Of a stretch of 64,000 bases of DNA, positions 56,723 through 64,000 are shown one piece after another (the stretch's first letter is position 1; each line of letters opens with the position of its first letter). The stretch comes from Zonotrichia leucophrys gambelii (lineage: Eukaryota > Chordata > Aves > Passeriformes > Passerellidae). The stretch is taken from assembly GCF_028769735.1 (NCBI RefSeq), contig NC_088173.1:69190463-69254462 (forward strand), written 5' to 3'. The position numbers were made by a program, and so were the translations under genes. The notes below the pieces were generated by a model. That model was not told where the DNA came from. It did not search any database and was given only the letters and a program-made list of their open reading frames with translations.

Positions 56723-59293
56723 TAAGGGCTGTTTCAAGAGATACTTCTGGCTCCCACCATCCAGCCATGCTACTCCTGTCAGCCTTGTCCTATACAATCC
56801 TGGCTAAAGCTTGCAGTGAGTCATACAAATTAATCAGAAATACATAAAGGTCGTGCACAGAGTTTTATTGATTCCTGTAGCCACACAATTTTTATACCAT
56901 TTCTAGTGCTTCCAGTCCAGATGTGAGTGCGGAGAAGGAGGACAATGGAAATGGTGCATTCCCAATTTAGGCATTTCTGACTGACTTATTTTTCAAGTAC
57001 ATGTCTCTGATATTTCTCTGAAATTCATTGTTGAGATTTTATCCTCATCACCAGCTGAGGTTGCAGTTATTAAATTGAACAAGCATGATCCTTAGTTGAT
57101 GGAAATAAGCACACCCCTAACAAAAATTAGTTACTCCAGATTCCAAGGCCTGGATTATGCAAGAATCCCACCCAGTAATACTTGCAATAAACCAAATAAC
57201 CACCAGTTTACAGAGGTTTGTGACCTTACCAACATCTGCATGGCATTGTATTTAGACAAGTAATCAGAGGGCTCATGACCAACTTTAAAATTTTGTAGTT
57301 TCTTCAAAGAGAAGAAGTGAAAGGAATGATTAGTCACATACTGGACCATTTTGATTGTGAATCACACAGCTATGTGTTGCTTCCCATACCCTGACAGGCC
57401 ATAGGATATACCAATTTTCTATTTATTGCAGCCATAAATAAAGTAGTTTTCAGGAGATGGAACAACGAATCCAATCACTGGAAATCCCTTCCTGGCAATG
57501 GTTATTCATTACAAGCCCAAACCTATTCTCAGCAGTCTTTTACACCTTTTGCTCACATAGTTTGGCTAATTCAGCTTCCAGGAAAAGTGATTGATTTGCT
57601 CTTAAGTGACCCATTTCCTCCTGAGAGGTGTCGGGAGAGCCCTTATCAGTCAGACTCCTTGTCTTTGCTTTAGTGTAACTTGGCTTGGCTCCTGTCTGCC
57701 TCTCTCTGGGTTAGAGGGTGCAGCTCCTCAGCTTTCACACTGCCTGGCCCGAGGAGATGGATTTAGAGCAATCTGGCACAACCTCTGTCTTAATGGAAAA
57801 GCGAGTGCCAGCTCTTTCATGTTTTGGACTGAACTTCACACCCCTTGCAATTTAGGAGACACAACCCTGAGAGTTCTGAGGGCAAGCTAAGGGAGGTCTC
57901 ATTCCTGCAGCCACCTCCAGAATCTGTGGTGAGAGGGAACAGCCCCATCCCACCCTCTGGGCTGACATTCCCCTGCACATCTCCAATTTAATGCAGACCA
58001 AGTTGTGCTTTCAGTACTTATATGGTCCCTGCTGCTGCGAGATGGGTTCCTTGTTCTGATGGAAATTTTTAGTACTCCTAGAAAACAGTGCCAGCTGGAA
58101 TATTCACCCTCTGTGTGTCCAGCAAGCAGCATTTTCCATTTCCTCAGTAAAAATCCTCTTGGCTACAGCGAGTGCTGCAGGAACCCACACGCGCTCATGC
58201 AAACCAAGAATGACGCAGATTGGGATCTTGCAGGTTGGAGCTGCAGATTTGAGGACAAGGAACAAAATTGGATGCTTCAGAACATGAGGCTCATCTCCTC
58301 CAGGTGTCAGCCAGGTCACCATATCTCAGCTCGGTGACGTTACAGAGCAATAATAGATGTGCTCTGTGCAGGCAGGGCTGTGCCAGCAGCACTCATCCCT
58401 TTATCAGGCAACTGCTTTTCTTGGTGCAGGCTCATGGATTTCCAATAGTATCTGTGAAAACAATCTTGTTTTGGAAAAACTATTGGAGTGATAGGTCCGA
58501 GGCTTTCTGCATGTAACACTGGGCCAGTTCTCAGCTGTTGGCAGAAATAACTAATTGCATTATTTGCATATATTTTTAATTCACGGCGTCTCGTTTCCTG
58601 TTTCCTTTTTTAGAAAAACAAAAGCCTCTGATTGAGGTCCAGATTCTCAAACCTTTGTTACTGAATAAACACTGATTTACACTAGTTAAGAAAATAGCAC
58701 ATGGATTTTCCTGGGTTTGGAGGGGAGGTTTATGATTTTGGCTTTCTGGGTAAAATCCATTTTGTCCAGAAACCATCCTGGGGGTGAGATATATCCATAC
58801 TAATAGTCACACTCAGGAATTATATTTCATTGCTATTCCTCACTGTGCTGTCCCTGTCCTCTTGCACATGAATGCAAAGGACCTGGAAAATGTCCAGTAT
58901 TTGAAGCTTGGTATTCACTGGTGGAGCTGATGACCCACAGGGGCAAAACTGGAATCCAGGGCAATGACACTCATAACCAAGATGTTTTTTTCAGCATAAT
59001 GTGTTTTTTCCTGAGGCAGACACTCTTCTAATTCTGCAGAATACACAACACTTCTTAGTTTTTTCCCAGTTTTTCACAAGCTTCCCAGATGTTGGAGACC
59101 TGAGACAGCTTGAGCCAGACATATAAACCCAGATGAATGTCATCAGGAGATGAAGTCTCTCCATCATCATCTACTGCTAGAACTTTGCAGTTACAGCTCT
59201 GGACCAGCCAAGAATTTTGTCTACACCTCCCCATGAATTTAGGCTCATTAAATGTAACCTCAGGGTAGACCCCAGGTCTGTTGTGCAAAGGCA
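56723..59293. other. Non-coding stretch, no gene seen
   Basis: 2.6 kb without a recognised gene or element. Several open frames of 80-110 codons at 57606-58516 overlap on both strands; none shows a domain. Confidence 0.5.
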
Positions 59294-59669
59294 CAGAGAG
59301 AGGCTGAGAGCTGGGGTTGTTCAGCCTGGAGAAGAGAAAGGTTCCAGGAAGATCTTACTGTGGCATCTCAGGACTTAAAGAGGACCTATAAAAACAGGGA
59401 GATATTTTTTTATATACTGGCAAACAGCAACAGAAGAAGGGGGAATGATTTTAAACAAAAAGAGATTTAGATTAAATGTTAGGAAAAACAGTCTTCCCTG
59501 TGAGGGTGCCCAGAGAAGCTGTGGCTGCCCCTGGATCCCTGGAAATATCCAAGGCCAGGTTGGACAGGGCTTGGAGCAACTTGGGATAGTGGAAGGTGTC
59601 CCTGCACATGGCAGAATGGTTGGAACTGGATGTTCTCTAAAGTTTCTTCCAACACAAACCATTCTGTGG
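59294..59669 (+). mobile_element. CR1 LINE fragment, long 3' end
   Basis: About 375 bp in sense: GAGAGAGGCTGAGAGCTGGG, GTTGTTCAGCCTGGAGAAGA, GAAGCTGTGGCTGCCCCTGG near 59515, AAGGCCAGGTTGGACAGGGC, GGTGTCCCTGCACATGGCAG and the end ACCATTCTGTGG. The central part (59390-59480) is A-rich and diverged. Confidence 0.94.
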
Positions 59670-60274
59670 TAGTTTAGGGATCCCTTCATCACTGCAGGGT
59701 GGTATAAGGTGTTTGGAAGGAAAGGTGCAATGGGGCAGTGAGATTAATCTACTTCTGCAGACCAGAAAGGCTGAAAGATAGAAAATCAGAAAAAAACAGA
59801 AAATCAGTGTGAGCATCACAACTCTGCTCAGATACCTGCTCAGCCATGCTTGTTTCTCAGTGTGGGTAGCAGCCCCCAAAATTACACAAAGGCTATAAAT
59901 TTGTACTCCAAAAACTTGAGGCAGTAATTTGCTGAGCAGTCTTGTCTCTGCCAGCAGCAATGCTTGTGCCATGAGTGCCAGCAAGTTTGGCTCTCCAGGA
60001 TGTTATCTGCAGGAAAGGAGAACTTGGAGTGCTGTTTCACTTGCTAGAAAAAGCTTCAAGCCACAGCAAAGAAAGGAGGTTTTTGGTTTTTTTTTTAAGG
60101 GTCTAAACCAGATTCCTACCTGGCAACTGCTGCTGTACAGAGAGCTCTGCTCATTTTCCCTGTCAAAGACTTTTCCTCACCCACTTCCCTCACCTCAAAA
60201 TCAGCTTCAGGAATGGTTTGCAAGCAACTATGTGACAAAGTTTCAGTGTTCTTGAGTGTTTTTTTTTAAATATA
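59670..60274. other. Non-coding spacer between CR1 elements
   Basis: 600 bp without recognised content. Confidence 0.5.
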
Positions 60275-60670
60275 GGATCATAGAATGCTTTGGTTTGGAA
60301 AGGTCCATTCAACTAGGTCAGGTTGCTCAGAGCCCTGTCCAAGCCGACCTTGAATGCTTCCAAGGATGGGGCAGCCTGTGCCAGTGTTTCATCACCTCAT
60401 TGTCAAAATATTTCTTCCTTATATCTTGTCTGAAGCTAACCTCTTTTAGTTTAAAACACTTGTGCTATTGCAGCAGACTCTGCTAAAATTCCATCCTCAT
60501 CTTTTCCATTTCCCCTTTAGGTATGGAAATGACTCATAAGGTCTCACCAGACCCTTCCCTGCTCCGAGATGCACACCACAAACTTTCTCAGCCTGTCTCC
60601 ATAGCACTCACAGCATCCTCATGGCCTCCTCTGGAGTCATTCCAAGAGGTCCTTGTCTTTTCCATGCTGA
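60275..60670 (-). mobile_element. CR1 LINE fragment, long 3' end
   Basis: About 395 bp; the plus strand is the reverse complement of CR1. It begins GGATCATAGAATGCTTTGGT and continues through CTGTCCAAGCCGACCTTGAA, AGGATGGGGCAGCCTGTGCC, TTCTTCCTTATATCTTGTCT and GGTCTCACCAGACCCTTCCC. It ends at GGCCTCCTCTGGAGTCATTC and TCCTTGTCTTTTCCATGCTG. This is one of the longest CR1 pieces here and is moderately diverged. Confidence 0.93.
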
Positions 60671-61643
60671 ATATGAGCATTAACTCTTTTATCTAACTGC
60701 AAATTGACCCAGTGTATTCACAGGTTATGATGGGCCAAGAAGATTCAGCTCTCCCCACGCCCAGCAGAGCTCTCCAGAGACTTGCACATACTGGGAATTC
60801 TGTGGATGAGAAGGGATGGGGCAACACTGCTCTATTCTGTAGATGCATTTTGCCAGGCCTTGACCTTTCAGATTCCTCTTCAATGTCTCCTCCTTGCCAG
60901 AAAATAAAAGAGTTAACATTTTGCTCCTGCTTCTCATCTGAGCAGCATAGATTTTACCAGGGCATGAAAACCATAATCTCTGTCGCTTCCTTCCTTTAAC
61001 CTTTAAAGGGAGTTTTGTCTTTCCATGAGCTCTGCTTCTGCTCTGTAATTTGAACTTGCTGTGAGGAACCTGGTATTTTAAAACCAATATAGATTTCTGA
61101 TCAGAGATGCTGATGCTTGAAAGGACCAGTGTCACCAAGCCTTCTCCCTGCCTCAGCTGGTGTTATTTCCTGAGGTTTAAATGGATTGTTCCTTTTTTTT
61201 GGTTTTCTCATTGATCTGTCTCATTCCATATTTCAGTATTTTTCTCAGTCAAGGGTGTATATATTATCTCTCTCTTTTACTCCAACAGAAAAAAAATCCT
61301 CTGAGTGCATGAGCTCTGCACTGATCTCAGACCAAGATATCCTGCTCTCATTTTCCACTCTGCTCTCACAGCTTAGTGTGAAGCAGTTGGGATGAGAGAT
61401 GACAATCTCTCTCAGGAGAACACTTATGTTGTTCAGCTCCATGTGATTTTGTGGTATTTAACACATTTTTACAGCATGTGACCAGCATCACACAATTAAG
61501 AAGCTCAGGGTCTTTTGGGATTTTTTTTCAATTTGCATTTCCAGCTGTCTACAAGTTTCCAAAAACCTGATCTTTGCTTATGTACATTACATGCTAAGAT
61601 ACTGTGCTTTGATTTGATTGCAGAAATCTCACCCTGTGAGAGA
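60671..61643. other. Non-coding stretch, no gene seen
   Basis: About 970 bp without recognised content. The 137-codon open frame at 60725-61138 (minus) has no domain. Confidence 0.5.
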
Positions 61644-62385
61644 TGTTACAACCCACCCTAAAACGTGAGGGTAACCCAGGTTCTTGTTAATAAATCCCTT
61701 AGAGTGGATTAGAGAAATAACACTGAATGACCACTGTCTGTAAATACACACACGCAGGGTTTATTGCAGAACAATTTGATTGCTCAGGAAGACTGCTATG
61801 GAGCCATTTTGGTTGTTATTATCTATAGTAAATAGCAAAATAAAAGCACAAAAATATCACTTTACATATCACAAAATGTACAAAAAAGATAAGAAAAGGA
61901 GCAAAAAAGATCTCACCACCCACAAGAGCCACAACGAGACTTAGAATAATTTCACTGTCCATTGGCCATAGACCAAACCCATCAGATGGTGACAAAGAAC
62001 CCCAGAAAAAAACCCACATCTCTTGGGTTTATATTCACTCAGGTTCAGGTGGGAGCACCCAGGTACCTCCCCTGGGGTGGGGAACTTCAGCTGGGTGATG
62101 TTGTGTTGTGGATCAGGGACACCTGGATGATGGAATGTTGTGAATCAGAGGACACTTTTGATGCCTTCTAATTCCATACAGCTGCCCATCACATCCGGCC
62201 CCATCATGGCCCCTCAGCAGAGTGAGCACCTTCAGGCCCCCTGTGGATGCCCCAGGACCTCCTGGGCAGGGGAGTTACCACAGCTGAGTTCTCAGATAAG
62301 GACAAGGAGACAGTTCCTGCCTCACAGGGCTCCCCTCTGTCCTTATCTCATCCATCACCAGCTGTAGCCTAAGCTGGGCTGTGTT
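61644..62385 (-). mobile_element. Probable LTR, family 7
   Basis: Read on the minus strand this has the order of an LTR: a moderately GC-rich upstream part, a TATA box (AATATAAAC, complement of about 62038-62046), then AATAAA (complement of TTTATT at about 61760-61765) and a short 3' tail ending GGTTGTAACA, so its plus-strand edge is TGTTACAACC at 61644. The 5' edge is unclear; 62385 is an estimate and I found no target duplication. There is no second copy in the window for comparison. Open frames of up to 75 codons inside are incidental. Confidence 0.5.
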
Positions 62386-62845
62386 CACCCTCAGGTACTC
62401 TGCACAGCAGCAGCTTCCCTCTGATTGTTTGAGCCATCAGCATCCCAGTCTCTCTTCCAGGATCACTTCTGGATACATTTTTCTCCCTAGACCTGGGATT
62501 GGACAACAATTATCCCCTTTATCTTGTCCTCAGTTCTTGTCACAGCCCAAATTCCAGTTAGGAGCCATATTTGGGGAGGGGTGGTCACAGATGAGCAGTT
62601 ATTTCTTTGCAGTTTGCTTTACAGCAGGCAAAATTCCTCTGATAATTTTAGCATTGTTGAAGCCATGAAAACATCAACCATTCAGTGTCCATTCAGGTGC
62701 TTGATTGCTAAATGTTCCTTCCAAAGGGATACCACTCCTGCTCCTCAGCAAATCCAGGAGCCATTGGAGAGGAACCAGGCATGGACTCGGTTCTTTCCTG
62801 TCTCCTGCTCAGACAGTGCCCACAAAAGCATGAACTCTTCAGTGC
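62386..62845. other. Sequence between two LTRs
   Basis: About 460 bp between the LTRs of families 7 and 8. It could be host DNA or leftover proviral sequence; no retroviral motif is visible. A 149-codon open frame (62524-62973, plus) crosses it and runs into the next LTR, with no domain. Confidence 0.45.
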
Positions 62846-62852
62846 AAAGACT

Positions 62853-63568
62853 TGTCTTGGTTTGGAAAGGTAGGTGTTTGTTAAGGAAGGTAGGAGCTTT
62901 TTTTGAAATGGAAAAATGTAAACTTTTTTTCTCTCCAAATTGTTATACATTTGAAATTAAGGGGGGTTCTTAGGTGAAAACATGGCAGCAGGAATAATAG
63001 CTCTTTATTAGGGAAGAAAATAAAAAGATAAAATAAACAATGCAGTAAACCAAAACAACACTGACAGAGTCTGAACACAACCTGACACCCTGTGTGTAAG
63101 GGTGGTGGCAGCAGTCCCATTCCATGGTGGCTCAGCCATCCTGCAGTGCCAGCTGTGGTTCTGCTGGAGCAGGGATCCTGTAGAAACGTGTATTCTTCCT
63201 CTGAAGCTCCAGTGGAAGAGGCAGCTGCTGTTCCTCTGGGAAATCCAGTGGAGAAAGCTGTGCTGGTGTTCCAGAATCTCCAGATTATATCCAGGTAGGA
63301 ATGCTTGGCTGGTGTTCCAGAATCTCCAGATTATATCTGGGTAGCAATGCTTGGCTCCTCCCTCTGGGCTCACATCTCCCAGTGGGATGCTGTCATTCTT
63401 ATCAGCCATGCAGTGACATTCAATAGCTGTTATCAGCAGATATCTCCCCGGAGGGAGGAGTGGGTGTGGAAGAGATAAGGAAAACTGCCCAATGAACAGA
63501 AGACAGCTGCCATGCAGATGGCAAATAAAACACAATTTGCTTGGCAATCCAACACAAGTCTGTGTTTG
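62853..63568 (-). mobile_element. Long solo LTR, family 8
   Basis: A 716-bp element with plus-strand left edge TGTCTTGGTTTGG. On the minus strand an AATAAAGAGC poly(A) signal lies opposite about 63002-63010, after a T-rich run, with a typical R/U5 beyond. The heptamer AAAGACT occurs at 62846-62852 and at 63569-63575, directly outside the proposed ends, which supports a single insertion. The right terminus is not a canonical CA, so its exact position is provisional. The layout resembles common passerine LTRs. The 190-codon minus-strand open frame at 63008-63580 lies almost wholly inside it and is not a gene. Confidence 0.78.
63263..63354 (+). repeat. 46-bp tandem duplication inside the family 8 LTR
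   Basis: Two adjacent units, 63263-63308 and 63309-63354, both starting CTGGTGTTCCAGAATCTCC and ending AATGCTTGG, with about three differences. In retroviral LTRs duplications upstream of the TATA box can multiply enhancer sites; here only the duplication itself is visible. Confidence 0.93.
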
Positions 63569-63575
63569 AAAGACT

Positions 63576-64000
63576 AACAAGTGGCAGCTTTCCTAAATGA
63601 GTGATAATATTTTAATGGAAGGAAGACAGAAGAATAATCCAATCAGGAAAATGTGGCGGTTTGGCTGACAAACAGATATTTCTGGGGTAAGTACATGGGA
63701 TTGCTGAAGGAGTGAAGTCTGGCAGGGCAACAGGGATGTGACTCTCAGAGCAACAAAAAACTTGTGGTGACATAGTTCTCACCCTCCAGTTCTTTTCTAG
63801 GAGTTTATTCTATTGAACAGGGCCCTTTCTCAGACCAGACCGCATTTGGATTCTTGGAAATTTGACAAAAATATCTCCTGAGAACTGGCCTGTTTCCTCT
63901 CTTTCCAAGCTGACCTTTTAATGAGGTCTCATTTTGCTTCCATAAGCTGAGAACAGAGTGTACGAGACCAGCACAAAATGTGCATTGTCTTTCTAGGATT
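63576..64000. other. Non-coding stretch to window end
   Basis: About 425 bp with nothing recognised. Confidence 0.5.

Noticed and set aside
63008..63580. 190-codon minus-strand open frame, the longest in the window
   Set aside because: It lies almost wholly inside the family 8 LTR, includes its 46-bp duplication and has no recognisable domain. GC-rich LTR sequence easily stays open by chance.
1..64000. tRNA, rRNA or snoRNA genes
   Set aside because: Scanned by eye for cloverleaf A/B-box pairs and for C/D-box pairs at the right spacing; no convincing case was found. A covariance-model search would be needed to exclude weak ones.

Overview
The window looks like nuclear DNA of a bird, most likely a songbird (passerine). 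The main evidence is about 17 fragments of the avian CR1 LINE, lying on both strands and mostly 3' ends, together with a rich set of short endogenous-retrovirus LTRs of the kind that expanded in passerines. The rest is AT-rich, with simple repeats and only short open frames. I find no exon, rRNA, tRNA, CRISPR array or bacterial-type operon that I can support. No open frame exceeds 190 codons, the longest lies inside an LTR, and none shows a recognisable domain. The window is therefore intergenic or lies in a long intron, and no gene product is claimed.

Layout. 1-16 kb: one minus-strand LTR (581-1149), an AT-rich palindromic stretch near 2.7 kb, a long repeat-free stretch (about 2.8-9.4 kb) and three CR1 scraps. 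16.0-17.5 kb: a pure 27-copy ATTAT microsatellite in about 400 bp of very AT-rich DNA, then a GC/CpG-rich solo LTR with a 4-bp target duplication. 20.4-27.1 kb: the densest repeat cluster, with three LTRs of three families, four CR1 pieces, and a truncated retrovirus remnant lying between two direct copies of a 161-bp sequence. 30.3-31.35 kb: a young head-to-tail duplication of about 540 bp. 33-47 kb: CR1 fragments and three copies of one LTR family (38.1, 39.8 and 42.2 kb), each with a 6-bp target duplication. 47.5-48.1 kb: a plus-strand copy of the LTR family seen at 0.6 and 20.4 kb. 48.1-56.6 kb: nearly repeat-free apart from two microsatellites and one strong hairpin (55.9 kb). 56.6-64 kb: CR1 pieces and two more minus-strand LTRs.

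Most LTRs (9 of 12) point to the minus strand, while CR1 shows no such bias. If the window is intronic, this would fit a host gene transcribed on the plus strand, because sense LTR poly(A) signals tend to be removed by selection. That is inference from few elements.

I did not find a new biological system. The observations most worth checking are the retrovirus remnant between 161-bp repeats (26.1-27.1 kb), the 540-bp tandem duplication, the three dated solo LTRs with unusual 3' termini, the 18-bp-stem hairpin at 55.9 kb and the two long repeat-free stretches. Repeat families were recognised by eye, so subfamily names are left out.
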